A stretch of 64,000 nucleotides of DNA from Candidatus Parcubacteria bacterium (GCA_023134715.1 JAGLUP010000003.1:1-64000), one strand, 5' to 3'. Counted from the first letter of the stretch, positions 16,568 to 25,091 are shown. The notes: a model not told the origin generated them from the sequence alone. Numbers and translations: made by a program.

Positions 16568-17092
16568 ATGTTTAAAATTATTTTAGATTTTGTAAAAAAA
16601 TATCTTCTTCCTCTCGTCATTATTGTTTTAGTAATTTTTGTTTTGTTATTAATGAATCATATCTCTGTTTTAAACAAGGAAATAGCTTCTTTGTATCAAA
16701 AATCTTTACCCGAGACAATTAAACCGCAGGAATCTGGAGCTGGAAATGTAGGAGAAATTATGGTTGAAGATGAAGAAACCGGCGAACAAGCTCCTTTAGT
16801 TTCTCCTATTATGCCTCCGGAAATTTTTAGCACTACTGGAATTATTATTGAAGTAAAAACAGACAGAGTAATTATCAAAGGCAAAGGCACTAATTTTGCC
16901 GATGGCAAAGCCAGGGTCTTAACAGTTGTTTTTACTAACGAGACAATAACTTTTGACAAAACCTCTACTTTTCGCCAAACAGGCGCCATAGGATTAAAGC
17001 AGCTTGAATCAGCAATGGAAGTTTTAATAGGAAGTTCAGAAAATATTCGGGGAAAAACTGAATTTAAAGCAAAAACACTTAAAATCCTTTAA
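16568..17092 (+). CDS. Single-pass membrane protein, unknown
   Basis: 174 residues: an N-terminal membrane helix (YLLPLVIIVLVIFVLLLMN, about 11-30), a charged linker (30-85) and a beta-rich end (GIIIEVKTDRVIIKGKGT...VLTVVFTNETITFDKTSTF) that resembles small OB-like DUF5666-type domains. I cannot name a family firmly. Likely an envelope protein with the domain outside the membrane. Confidence 0.6.
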   Translation: MFKIILDFVKKYLLPLVIIVLVIFVLLLMNHISVLNKEIASLYQKSLPETIKPQESGAGNVGEIMVEDEETGEQAPLVSPIMPPEIFSTTGIIIEVKTDRVIIKGKGTNFADGKARVLTVVFTNETITFDKTSTFRQTGAIGLKQLESAMEVLIGSSENIRGKTEFKAKTLKIL

Positions 17093-17131
17093 TTATTAAA
17101 TTCCAGTTTCTAAATTTTAAATTCTAAATAT

Positions 17132-17163
17132 AATTTTGGATTTTGGATTTTGGATTTTGGATT
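17132..17163. repeat. ATTTTGG heptad repeat
   Basis: Four tandem copies of a TTTTGGA-type 7-mer directly before the next gene. The same motif, reverse-complemented, is translated inside argS. Confidence 0.75.
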
Positions 17164-17172
17164 TATGTTATT

Positions 17173-18732
17173 ATGCTTAAATCAAAAAATCTTATTTCAA
17201 TATTTACTGTTGTTTGCGCGACCTTGTTTGTCGCGGCAGTAATTTTCGCTTGGAACGAACCCTCGTCTGTTCCTCCTGGAGATAATGTTCCTACTCCTCT
17301 TAACACAGGAACCACTGCTCAAGTAAAAAACGCGAGATTATCCGCTACTGAGTTTTACGACGCTAATGACTCTAAATGCTACATTGATCCAGATGGAGAG
17401 AGCGTTCTCGGCAAACATTCTAAATTGATTTTTCCTGGTAGTGAAAATTACTGTAAGCCCGATAGCAATTCTTCTTTTGGTGTCGTCATCAGGGTTCATG
17501 CCTTAGAAGATATCAGCAAATTTGACGCAGTAAGCGTAGAGTCTATGAATGCTGTTATTGCTTACAGAGCAGATGCTGATAATATAGATAGACGTCCGGC
17601 AATAGGAATAGCGACAGAAGATATTCCTTCCGGTACTTACGGCCGCGTTTTAATATCGGGTGAGGCGAGCAAGAATAACTGGTTTCCGTTGCCGACAAAT
17701 CCATCGAGGCAGGTTTATTTATCCACAACTCCTGGTCAGCTTACCGTTACTCCTCCCACATCTGCTGACGCTGTGATTCAAGTAATGGGTATTGCAATCG
17801 GTCGTCACGCTTTGTTTTTAAACCCATCGCTTCAATATGAAACAAGCGGCGGCGGAGGCGGAGATGGTAATAATTATGTTACGGGTATTTCATTCTCGGG
17901 CGACACTACTAAAACTCTTACTCTTAATAGAAGCGGTTTAAGCAATCTTACTGCCAATTTTACAGATCTTACTGGCGGAGCCGGCGGCGACGGCAACGAT
18001 TATGTTGATAGTGTTAATTTCAATACAGGCAATGGATTTTTTACTCTTGGTCGTACCGGAACATTATCTGACTTAAGCATAGATTTAGATGGAAGGTATT
18101 TGACAAGTTATTCCGAAACTGATCCTCAGGTAGGAACTTTAACTAACGGTAAATGGTGTACCACTAACGGTTCCGTAGTGAATTGTACCTCAGATGCTCC
18201 TGGCGCCAGCAGTAGCGGCGATATTAGATTTCCTGACGGATACGAGGGAACCGCCAAAAATATAATTCTTGCTACAGGGAGTTATACCGTGCCTGCGGGA
18301 AAGACATTGTATATTACTACAATGTTCAACCATCATGGTCTTGGAAACAGTCTTAAGATAGGAGGTGAATTTTATTACGTGATACCACACTATGTTTCTC
18401 TTTCTTCGCCTTTAATAGTCCCAGCAGGCAGTGTTCTAACTAGCAGTTGGGATTCATTAAACATTACGGGCATTGAAGTAAGCTCGGGAGTAACCGCCAA
18501 AAATGTAATTCTTGCTACAGGAAGCTATACCGTGCCTGCGGGAAAGACATTGTATATTACTACAATGTTCAACCATAAGGATCTTCCGAACTATCTTAAG
18601 ATAGGAGGTGAATTTTATTACGGGATTCCAGCGTCAGACTGTGTTTCTCTTTCTTCGCCTTTAATAGTCCCAGCAGGCAGTGTTCTAACTAGCAGTTGGG
18701 ATTCATTAAACATTACGGGCTATGAAAAGTAA
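17173..18732 (+). CDS. Large secreted repeat-containing surface protein
   Basis: I start at ATG 17173 because the frame could extend to 17143 only by translating the heptad repeat. The 519-residue product has an N-terminal export helix (NLISIFTVVCATLFVAAVIFA), then a region of linker and Gly-rich turns (GGGGGDGNNYV; GGAGGDGNDYV) with fibre-like repeats, then two tandem copies of an 81-residue module (ATGSYTVPAGKTLYITTMFN...SPLIVPAGSVLTSSW). The modules look like receptor-binding or tail-fibre-like tips. Base composition is richer in GC than nearby genes, hinting at recent acquisition or strong selection. Function unknown; probably adhesion. Confidence 0.7.
   Translation: MLKSKNLISIFTVVCATLFVAAVIFAWNEPSSVPPGDNVPTPLNTGTTAQVKNARLSATEFYDANDSKCYIDPDGESVLGKHSKLIFPGSENYCKPDSNSSFGVVIRVHALEDISKFDAVSVESMNAVIAYRADADNIDRRPAIGIATEDIPSGTYGRVLISGEASKNNWFPLPTNPSRQVYLSTTPGQLTVTPPTSADAVIQVMGIAIGRHALFLNPSLQYETSGGGGGDGNNYVTGISFSGDTTKTLTLNRSGLSNLTANFTDLTGGAGGDGNDYVDSVNFNTGNGFFTLGRTGTLSDLSIDLDGRYLTSYSETDPQVGTLTNGKWCTTNGSVVNCTSDAPGASSSGDIRFPDGYEGTAKNIILATGSYTVPAGKTLYITTMFNHHGLGNSLKIGGEFYYVIPHYVSLSSPLIVPAGSVLTSSWDSLNITGIEVSSGVTAKNVILATGSYTVPAGKTLYITTMFNHKDLPNYLKIGGEFYYGIPASDCVSLSSPLIVPAGSVLTSSWDSLNITGYEK
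18250..18720 (+). repeat. Two tandem 243-bp repeats at the 3' end of the surface gene
   Basis: Copies start at 18250 and 18493. They are almost identical except for a short variable patch (VIPHYVSL versus GIPASDCVSL, HHGLGNS versus KDLPNY), suggesting recent duplication with diversification of exposed loops. Confidence 0.85.
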
Positions 18733-18828
18733 GTAGAAAATAGCGTTAACTCTATTTTAAAATGGTTTGAAATGGCTTAAAATCAGAGGTTAAATCTAAA
18801 AGAAAAAATATGAAATTAGAATTTTATT

Positions 18829-20298
18829 ATGAAATGTTTTAAAAGAATAAATTATCTAATTATTTTTTTAATAGTTTTTGCGTTTTTTGCTGTGGGGATG
18901 GCAAATGCTGATGTTTCTGATAATGTTTCGGGTTGGGCTTGGTCAGAAAATATTGGCTGGATTAGCTTTAATTGCGTTAATGAGAACTGGTGCGCCACCT
19001 CAAGTTATGGTGTAGATATTGATGAAACCACGGGCGTGTTTTTTGGTTATGCATGGGCTGGAGGTGGAGAAGATGCTGACGGCACGCCAAAACCAACTAT
19101 TGGCTGGATAGCTTTTGCTGATTATGATGGAAGTGGCACAGAAGGTGATGCCGGAGATAATAATGCTGGTTTTCCTTGTTTTCCAAATTGCGAAGCTAAA
19201 ATTGATACTATCACTAATGAAGTTTCTGGATGGGCAAGAGCTTTGGCTCATGGCGACGGCTGGGACGGCTGGATAAAATTAAGAAAAGATCCTACTGATG
19301 CAGGCGCAGATTATGGAGTATCTTTAAATATAAGCTCAGGCGAATTAGAAGGGTTTGCCTGGGGAGGCGGAACGGTAGTAGATTCAATTAGTTTTAATCA
19401 TCTTAATTGTGATCCAGACAATGACGGATTTTCTAATGGAGTTGGAGCTTGTCCTATCGCTGGCACTCCTGTTTCAAATTATAAAGTAACAACTACTGCT
19501 TTTTTTGCGCTTCCTAATTCACCGCCAACAATTACTGACATGAACGATCCTAATGGTTCTCAGATTTATTGTGATATTGGGTCCGGATTGAGTCATGTAA
19601 GCTTTGACTGGAAATATAACGATGCTGACGGAGATGATGAGCTGAAATATGACCTTATAATTAATGATATAAATAATGTAAATGATACAAGTCCAGAAAT
19701 TAATATCACTATAAACAGTCCCGCTTGTATTGACTTAGATCCTGGTTTAGCCATCTCTTGTATAAACACTTCAGGAGCTGTTATTGGGACTCAATTGGAC
19801 TACAATAAAACTTATTACTGGTGGGCAAAGGTTTATGATGACCAGGGCAATGATTCTGGCTGGGCGGCAGGATTATCTTTTGATACACCTGATCATCCTT
19901 GGCCTTGGCCTGATTTTACTCACAGTCCTCAAAATCCAGGCGTTGGAGAAATAGTAATTTTTACCGATGAATCTCAATGTTGGACTACCGGCATCCCTGC
20001 CTCTGTTCCCTGTAAAAATTTAGGCAGCACTTCTTATGGGTGGGATTTTGATTATAATTATAATCCAGGCATAGATTCTACAATAAAAGGAGATGCTACC
20101 ACATCTTACCCAATTACTCAATCATATGATGTAAGATTGCATGTATCTGATGAATTAGGAGCTTGTATTGGCACAGGCGATAGTCCAGTTGGAGCGGAAA
20201 TTCTTTTGCCTGAATGGAAGGAAACATCGCCTATTATTTTGATTAAAATTTTTTTAGCTGGAATTTTTAATTATTTCAATGAATTAATTTCTTTGTAG
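18829..20298 (+). CDS. Secreted protein with SGWAWSENIGWI repeats
   Basis: The 489-residue protein has a signal peptide (NYLIIFLIVFAFFAVGMANA, cleavage near residue 28), two or three VSGWAWSENIGWISF-like modules (about 33-190) typical of Patescibacteria exported proteins, a fibronectin-like middle (SFDWKYNDADGDDELKYDL) and a PKD-like part (YGWDFDYNYNPG...YDVRLHVSDE). A C-terminal hydrophobic patch (ILIKIFLAGIFNYFNEL) may anchor it. Probably an envelope or adhesion protein. Confidence 0.72.
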   Translation: MKCFKRINYLIIFLIVFAFFAVGMANADVSDNVSGWAWSENIGWISFNCVNENWCATSSYGVDIDETTGVFFGYAWAGGGEDADGTPKPTIGWIAFADYDGSGTEGDAGDNNAGFPCFPNCEAKIDTITNEVSGWARALAHGDGWDGWIKLRKDPTDAGADYGVSLNISSGELEGFAWGGGTVVDSISFNHLNCDPDNDGFSNGVGACPIAGTPVSNYKVTTTAFFALPNSPPTITDMNDPNGSQIYCDIGSGLSHVSFDWKYNDADGDDELKYDLIINDINNVNDTSPEINITINSPACIDLDPGLAISCINTSGAVIGTQLDYNKTYYWWAKVYDDQGNDSGWAAGLSFDTPDHPWPWPDFTHSPQNPGVGEIVIFTDESQCWTTGIPASVPCKNLGSTSYGWDFDYNYNPGIDSTIKGDATTSYPITQSYDVRLHVSDELGACIGTGDSPVGAEILLPEWKETSPIILIKIFLAGIFNYFNELISL

Positions 20299-20307
20299 AA
20301 AATTTTT

Positions 20308-20350
20308 AAGACCCGACCTTAAAGAATCCAAAAGGTCGGGTCTTTATTTT
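20308..20350. terminator. Terminator with GACCCGACCT palindrome (copy 1)
   Basis: 13-bp perfect stem AAGACCCGACCTT/AAGGTCGGGTCTT, 11-nt loop, then TATTTTTTT. The same palindrome recurs after rny and, expanded, inside iorA. Confidence 0.9.
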
Positions 20351-20416
20351 TTTGACAAAACAGAAATTTTTTGTTATGATAATTTAATAATTAATATAAC
20401 AATATGAATCAACAAT

Positions 20417-21946
20417 ATGAATCAAATTATTATTTTAGGGATAGGCGTGATATGCTTATCTATGGGAGCGGTTTTAGGATATTTGACCCGTCAGTCCATT
20501 GCCAGAAGAGACCATAGAACAATTGAGGCAAAAATTCACAAAAAGATTTCTCAGGCGAAAGAAGAGGTGGAGACAATACTTTCTTCTGCTCGAAATAAGG
20601 CGGCTAAAATCGCCGAGCAAGCTCAAAAAGAGACAATTCAGGGAAGGAGAGAGCTTTCTAAAACAGAGCAACTTTTATTAAAAAGAGAACATGTCTTAGA
20701 TAAAAGAATTTCTGGTTTAGACCAGCAAGAAAAGGATTTTCAGCAAAAAGTAGAGAAGCTTAAAGGAATTAAAGAAAGATTGGAAGAACTGAAGGAAGAA
20801 ACCTTGAAAAAATTAGAAAAAGCAGGTAATCTTTCAGAAAAAGAAGCAAAAAAAGAGCTTTTAAAGAATGTAGAACAGAAACACCAACAGGAAATTTTAA
20901 GCAAGATAAGAGAATTGGAAAAACAGGGGATTGAAAAGTTTGAAAAAAAAGCCAAAGAGATTGTCGCTTTAGCAATTCAGAAATATGCGCCTTCGCAAGC
21001 GCAGGAAATAACAACAACCACTATTAGCCTGCCTAATGAAGAAATTAAGGGAAGAATTATTGGAAAAGAAGGAAGAAACATTAGAGCATTTGAAAAATTG
21101 ACAGGAGTAGAAGTGGTAATTGACGAAACTCCGCAATTGGTCGTTCTTTCCGCCTTTAATCCAATTCGGCGACATATCGCTAAAATTGCTTTAGAAAAAT
21201 TAATTCAGGATGGCCGAATTCAGCCGACAAGAATTGAGGAAGAGATAGCCGCTGCTCAGGAGCAAATTACCAAAGAAGTAAAAGAAGCTGGAGAAGCCGC
21301 GGTTTATGACGTCGGAGTAATCGGGCTTGACCCAAAGCTTATTCAGCTTTTAGGTCGACTGAAGTTCAGGACCAGTTTCGGGCAGAGCGTTTTGCTTCAC
21401 TCAATTGAAGTTGCTCATTTAGCCGGAGCCTTGGCTCAAGAGCTTGGAGCTGATGTTAGAATAGCAAGAACAGCTGGCCTTTTGCATGATATAGGAAAAT
21501 CAATTGACCGCCAGATAGAGGGCTCCCATGTTGACATTGGAATAAAAATTTTAGAAAAATTTAAAGTAGAAAAGGAGGTTATTGACGCGATGAAATCTCA
21601 TCATGAAGAGTATCCTTATGAAAGCTTAGAAGCGGTTTTGATTCAGACAGCAGACGCTATTTCCGGAGCCAGACCGGGCGCGAGAAAAGATACTTTAGAA
21701 AATTATCTTAAACGGTTAGGAGAGTTAGAAGATATCGCTACTTCTTTTTCTGGCGTGAATAAAGCGTACGCGATTCAAGCTGGAAGAGAAATTAGGGTTT
21801 TTGTCAATCCTCAAGAGGTTGACGACATTGGAGCTTATAATTTAGCTCGGGGTATTGCGAAACGAATTGAAGAAGAATTAAAATATCCAGGAGAAATAAA
21901 AGTTAATGTGATTAGAGAAAGCAGAGTAGTAGAATACGCTAAGTAA
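20417..21946 (+). CDS. rny: Ribonuclease Y
   Basis: A membrane-bound endoribonuclease that starts mRNA decay. The 509-residue protein has an N-terminal membrane helix (IIILGIGVICLSMGAVLGYL, 3-22), a long coiled coil (about 30-190), a KH RNA-binding domain (EEIKGRIIGKEGRNIRAFE near 210) and an HD phosphohydrolase domain (LLHDIGKS near 355, MKSHHEEYP near 393). The gene lies between two identical terminator palindromes, so it forms its own unit. A nearby ATG at 20404 is out of frame. Confidence 0.95.
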   Translation: MNQIIILGIGVICLSMGAVLGYLTRQSIARRDHRTIEAKIHKKISQAKEEVETILSSARNKAAKIAEQAQKETIQGRRELSKTEQLLLKREHVLDKRISGLDQQEKDFQQKVEKLKGIKERLEELKEETLKKLEKAGNLSEKEAKKELLKNVEQKHQQEILSKIRELEKQGIEKFEKKAKEIVALAIQKYAPSQAQEITTTTISLPNEEIKGRIIGKEGRNIRAFEKLTGVEVVIDETPQLVVLSAFNPIRRHIAKIALEKLIQDGRIQPTRIEEEIAAAQEQITKEVKEAGEAAVYDVGVIGLDPKLIQLLGRLKFRTSFGQSVLLHSIEVAHLAGALAQELGADVRIARTAGLLHDIGKSIDRQIEGSHVDIGIKILEKFKVEKEVIDAMKSHHEEYPYESLEAVLIQTADAISGARPGARKDTLENYLKRLGELEDIATSFSGVNKAYAIQAGREIRVFVNPQEVDDIGAYNLARGIAKRIEEELKYPGEIKVNVIRESRVVEYAK

Positions 21947-21951
21947 AAATC

Positions 21952-21992
21952 AAAGACCCGACCTTAAAGAATTCAAAAGGTCGGGTCTTTTT
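21952..21992. terminator. Terminator with GACCCGACCT palindrome (copy 2)
   Basis: 14-bp perfect stem AAAGACCCGACCTT/AAGGTCGGGTCTTT with T run, only one loop base different from the copy upstream of rny. It also lies between rny and the three minus-strand tRNAs. Confidence 0.9.
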
Positions 21993-22003
21993 GTTTTCAA
22001 ATG

Positions 22004-22075
22004 AGCGGGTAACGGGAATCGAACCCGTATTGCAACTTTGGAAAAGTCGCGTAATAACCTTTATACCATACCCGC
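22004..22075 (-). tRNA. tRNA-Gly (anticodon TCC)
   Basis: Acceptor GCGGGTA/TACCCGC, anticodon stem CGACT/AGTTG with loop TTTCCAA, T arm ACGGG TTCGATT CCCGT, discriminator T as usual for bacterial tRNA-Gly. No encoded CCA. First of three tightly packed tRNAs on the minus strand. Confidence 0.92.
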
Positions 22076-22078
22076 GTG

Positions 22079-22149
22079 TGGACCCAGCGAGAGTCGAACT
22101 CGCGATTCCTCTATGCCATAGAGGTGTTTTACCACTATACTATGGGCCC
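22079..22149 (-). tRNA. tRNA-Ala (anticodon GGC)
   Basis: Acceptor GGGCCCA/TGGGTCC with the G3-U70 pair that marks tRNA-Ala, anticodon stem CCTCT/AGAGG with loop ATGGCAT, T arm GCGAG TTCGACT CTCGC, discriminator A. No encoded CCA. Confidence 0.92.
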
Positions 22150-22157
22150 CTTTTTTG

Positions 22158-22229
22158 TACCCCTGACGGGAATCGAACCCATATCTAGAGTTTAGGAAAC
22201 TCTTACTTTATCCGTTAAGCTACAGGGGC
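22158..22229 (-). tRNA. tRNA-Arg (anticodon CCT)
   Basis: Acceptor GCCCCTG/CAGGGGT (a G-U pair closes position 1-72), anticodon stem AGAGT/ACTCT with loop TTCCTAA, T arm ending TTCGATT CCCGT, discriminator A. Reads AGG. No encoded CCA. Confidence 0.9.
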
Positions 22230-22264
22230 AGATTTTAATTTTAAATTAACATATTTTTTTGTTG

Positions 22265-22297
22265 TTGACAATAAAATCTTATGGTATTATAGATTTA
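22265..22297 (+). promoter_or_regulatory. Promoter of the HtrA gene, apparently leaderless
   Basis: TTGACA (22265-22270), 17-nt spacer, TATAGA (22288-22293), ATG at 22298. The expected transcript start coincides with the ATG. Confidence 0.7.
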
Positions 22298-23425
22298 ATG
22301 ACTAAAGAATTATCAGTTGTAGATATAGTAAAAAAAGTTTGTCCGGCAGTAATAACTATTATTGTCTCCAAGAATCTTCCCAAGATAGAAGGTTTTTATA
22401 TGTTTCCGTTCGGAGGGCAAAAGCTTGTTATGCCAAAAATTTCCCGCTCTGCGGGATCCGCCTCGGGCGGAAAAATTGAAAAAGAAATGATAAAAATAGG
22501 AGGCGGTTCTGGCTTTATTGTTTCTTCGGACGGTTTTGTTATCACCAGCCAGCATGTAGTTGGAGACCCTAAAGCAGAATATACAGTTGTATTAAGTCCA
22601 AAAAAGAAATATCCTGCCAAGGTTTTGGCCAGAGACCCAATAAATGATATTGCGATTTTAAAAATTCAGGGAAAGAATTTTCCTTATTTAGAATTAGGAG
22701 ATTTAGACAAGATTGAATTAGGAGAGTCGGTAATTGCGGTGGGAAACGCTTTGGGAGAATTTGACGATACGGTGAGCACAGGAGTTGTTTCCGGCTTAAG
22801 CCGTTATATTACCGCTACTGATCCGGTTGCTTTTCAGGCAGAACGTTTAAAGGGCTTAATTCAAACAGACGCGGCGATAAATCCGGGAAATTCAGGCGGT
22901 CCGTTAATAAATATGGAGGGAAGAGTTATAGGAGTTAATACTGCCACAGTAATGGGCGCTCAGAATATTGGATTTGCCATTCCTATAAATTACGTTAAAG
23001 AGGATTTAGAAGAAATTAAAAAATATGGCCGGCTAAGAACGCCGTTTTTGGGATTAAAATATGTTTTAATTTCTAAGGAAATGGCAGAAAAAAATAAATT
23101 ATCAGTAGATTATGGCGCTTTAGTAATCCGAGAAAGCTTGGGCGAGTCGCCGATAGTTAAAGGAAGCACTGCTGATAAAGCGGGAATCAAGGAATTTGAT
23201 ATAATTTTAGAATGTGAAGGGAAAAAAATTACTTTGAAAAATCCTTTAAGAAATATTTTACAGGAATTTGAAATTAACAAGATAATTGCATTAAAAATTT
23301 TAAGACCTGCCCGCAATGCTTCGCCAGCCCGACAGCCTGACGGCAGTCATGGCGGCGGGCATAGCGATGCAGGCGGGGGTATGCAAGAAAAAATAATTAA
23401 AGTTAAACTTGAAGAAAAAAAATAG
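22298..23425 (+). CDS. HtrA/DegP-like serine protease with PDZ domain
   Basis: I choose ATG 22298 because the frame upstream (to 22259) would translate the -35 and -10 boxes. The 375-residue protein has a trypsin fold with His86 (SQHVVG), Asp117 (NDIAIL) and Ser199 (GNSGGPL), then a PDZ domain (about 250-345). No clear signal peptide is seen. Two GC-rich palindromic inserts lie in frame: near residues 50-57 (SRSAGSASGG) and near the C-terminus (ARNASPARQPDGSHGGG). The latter may make the tail disordered. It is followed after 10 nt by the GGGP-synthase homologue. Confidence 0.9.
   Translation: MTKELSVVDIVKKVCPAVITIIVSKNLPKIEGFYMFPFGGQKLVMPKISRSAGSASGGKIEKEMIKIGGGSGFIVSSDGFVITSQHVVGDPKAEYTVVLSPKKKYPAKVLARDPINDIAILKIQGKNFPYLELGDLDKIELGESVIAVGNALGEFDDTVSTGVVSGLSRYITATDPVAFQAERLKGLIQTDAAINPGNSGGPLINMEGRVIGVNTATVMGAQNIGFAIPINYVKEDLEEIKKYGRLRTPFLGLKYVLISKEMAEKNKLSVDYGALVIRESLGESPIVKGSTADKAGIKEFDIILECEGKKITLKNPLRNILQEFEINKIIALKILRPARNASPARQPDGSHGGGHSDAGGGMQEKIIKVKLEEKK
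22443..22470 (+). repeat. GC-rich double palindrome inside htrA
   Basis: Two adjacent hairpins, CCCGC-TCT-GCGGG and CCGCC-TCG-GGCGG, stand out in AT-rich coding sequence and are translated in frame. Confidence 0.75.
23305..23380 (+). repeat. GC-rich palindromic element at 3' end of htrA
   Basis: A roughly 75-bp GC-rich block with outer arms CCTGCCCGCAATGCTTCGC and GCGATGCAGGCGGG (partial match) and inner CCCG/CGGG arms. It codes for low-complexity Gly/Ser/His sequence. Confidence 0.7.
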
Positions 23426-23435
23426 AACATTAAAA

Positions 23436-24170
23436 ATGGAAAATACAATAAAACAATGGATAGAGGCAAAAGGAAAATTACATTTTTCTTTGATAGACCC
23501 GGACAAGCAAACACCTGACGAGGCGGGAGAAATGGCTGATTTTTGCGTGTCTTGCGGAACTGACGCTATAATGGTGGGCGGCTCTACTATTGATTTTCAA
23601 AAATCTCAAGAAACAACAATAGCCATAAAAGATGCTGTGAATGTTCCTGTGGTTTTATTTCCCAGTTCCGCGGAAGCAATAAATGAGTTTGCTGATTACA
23701 TATTCTTTATGAAGCTGATGAATTCTAAAAAAAGGCAGTTTATTATGGAGGAACAATTAAGAGGAGCTCCGCTTGTTAAAAAATTTGGACTTATACCAAT
23801 AAGTATGGGTTATGTCTTAATAGGCACAAGCGAGAGAAAAACAGCGGTAGAGCAGGTTAGCGGAAATTTAGATATAATAGAGAAAGATGATGTTGAAAAA
23901 GCTCTAAAATATGCCTTGACTACTCAATATTTTGGCATGAGCTGTGTTTATTTGGAGGCAGGTTCGGGCGCGGAAAAACCGGTTTCTAATAAAATGATTA
24001 GAATGGTTAAAAAAGAGATAGATATTCCTCTAATTGTAGGAGGAGGGATTAGGAATGCGGCAACAGCAAGAAAAAAGATAAAATCCGGCGCTGATATTAT
24101 TGTCACAGGAACAGTCATTGAGAAAGACAAGGAAAGATTAAAAGAGATTATAAGCGTAATAAAAAAATAA
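23436..24170 (+). CDS. Geranylgeranylglyceryl phosphate synthase family protein
   Basis: Family enzymes join sn-glycerol-1-phosphate to a polyprenyl diphosphate, the first ether bond of archaeal lipids. The 244-residue TIM barrel shows the landmarks HFSLIDPDK (about 16-24), GTDAIMVGGST (41-51), IFFMKLMNS, GMSCVYLEAGSGA (about 170-182) and VGGGIRNAATARKKIKSGADIIVTGT (about 197-222). These resemble group II archaeal-type GGGPS more than Bacillus PcrB. I use ATG 23436 in place of TTG 23409, which would overlap htrA. The next gene is a UbiA prenyltransferase, the usual partner. Product chain length cannot be told from sequence. Confidence 0.87.
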   Translation: MENTIKQWIEAKGKLHFSLIDPDKQTPDEAGEMADFCVSCGTDAIMVGGSTIDFQKSQETTIAIKDAVNVPVVLFPSSAEAINEFADYIFFMKLMNSKKRQFIMEEQLRGAPLVKKFGLIPISMGYVLIGTSERKTAVEQVSGNLDIIEKDDVEKALKYALTTQYFGMSCVYLEAGSGAEKPVSNKMIRMVKKEIDIPLIVGGGIRNAATARKKIKSGADIIVTGTVIEKDKERLKEIISVIKK

Positions 24171-24171
24171 A

Positions 24172-24198
24172 AGCCCAAAATTAAATGGGCATTTTTTT
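24172..24198 (+). terminator. Terminator after GGGP-synthase gene
   Basis: Hairpin AAGCCCA-AAATTAAA-TGGGC followed by ATTTTTTT; it ends 7 nt before the UbiA start, so it may attenuate that gene. Confidence 0.7.
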
Positions 24199-24204
24199 AT
24201 AGAA

Positions 24205-25035
24205 ATGAAAAAACAAATACAAACAATAAAAGTGTTTATTGAATTAATCAGGCCTTTAAATTGTTTAATGGTTTCAGCTGGGGTAATTATTGGCTCTATT
24301 GCTGGTATTGGTATGGATTTTTCTTTTGCTTTGTTGATTTTTTTAGCTGTTTTATCTGCGGCAATAACTAACGCGGGAGGAAACGCTATGAATGATTATT
24401 TTGATAGGGAAACAGATATTATGACTCATCCCAAAAGGCCTATTCCCTCTAAAAGATTGACTCCTAAATCTGTTTTAATGTTTGCTATTGCTTGTTTTAT
24501 TTTAGCAATAATTTTTTCAGTGCGCATTAATTTAATTTGTTTTATTTTAGTAATAATCAATACGGCCATGCTCATTTTTTATGAAAGATATTTGAAAAAT
24601 AAGGGATTAATAGGCAACATTGCTGTTGCTTATTTAACCGGCTCTATTTTTCTTTTTGGAGGAGCCGTTGTAGGAAGAATTACAACTTCTGCGATATTGG
24701 CTATTTTAGCTTTTTTTGCCACATTAGGTAGAGAAATAATAAAAGATGTTGAAGATATTAGCGGCGACAGAAAAGAAAGAGAGACCATGCCAATGAAAAT
24801 AGGCGAAAAGAATTCAATAATTATAGCTAATTTCTGTTTAATCACGGCTGTTCTTTTTTCTTTTCTGCCTTTAGTCGCGAATATTTTAGGAAAAGGATAT
24901 TTAATAGTGGTTGCGGCTGACTCGGTCTTTATTTATTCAATGTTTATTGCTTTTAAAAACCCGCATTCTGCTCAAAAAGCAATTAAATTAGGAATGATTT
25001 TAGCTTTAATTTCTTTTTTCTTCGGAAGCATTTGA
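24205..25035 (+). CDS. UbiA-family prenyltransferase, DGGGP-synthase-like
   Basis: The 276-residue integral membrane protein has about eight helices and the two Asp-rich motifs of the family: NAMNDYFDRETD (about 69-80) followed by HPKRPIPS, and KDVEDISGDRKE (about 185-196). The NDYFDxExD...RPIPSG pattern is that of digeranylgeranylglyceryl phosphate synthase, which adds the second prenyl chain in archaeal lipids. UbiA or MenA roles are alternatives, but the adjacent GGGP-synthase homologue favours the lipid role (inference). Confidence 0.83.
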   Translation: MKKQIQTIKVFIELIRPLNCLMVSAGVIIGSIAGIGMDFSFALLIFLAVLSAAITNAGGNAMNDYFDRETDIMTHPKRPIPSKRLTPKSVLMFAIACFILAIIFSVRINLICFILVIINTAMLIFYERYLKNKGLIGNIAVAYLTGSIFLFGGAVVGRITTSAILAILAFFATLGREIIKDVEDISGDRKERETMPMKIGEKNSIIIANFCLITAVLFSFLPLVANILGKGYLIVVAADSVFIYSMFIAFKNPHSAQKAIKLGMILALISFFFGSI

Positions 25036-25091
25036 CTTTTTGTTTTATTTCATTAGAATTATAGCATAAGCAGTAAATTAAAAATTAGGAT

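Noticed and set aside
17143-17172. Earlier start for the large surface protein
   Set aside because: It would translate the TTTTGGA heptads into FGFWIYV just before the export helix; ATG 17173 gives a normal signal-anchor start.
17143-20298. Prophage fragment
   Set aside because: The fibre-like and repeat proteins resemble phage tips, but no capsid, terminase, portal, integrase or lysis gene is nearby; they fit cell-surface proteins better.
22259-22297. Earlier TTG start for the HtrA protease
   Set aside because: The extra codons cover a good -35 and -10 pair, so they are promoter.
23409-23435. TTG start for the GGGP-synthase homologue
   Set aside because: It overlaps the htrA end and adds a non-conserved basic stretch; ATG 23436 matches family length.
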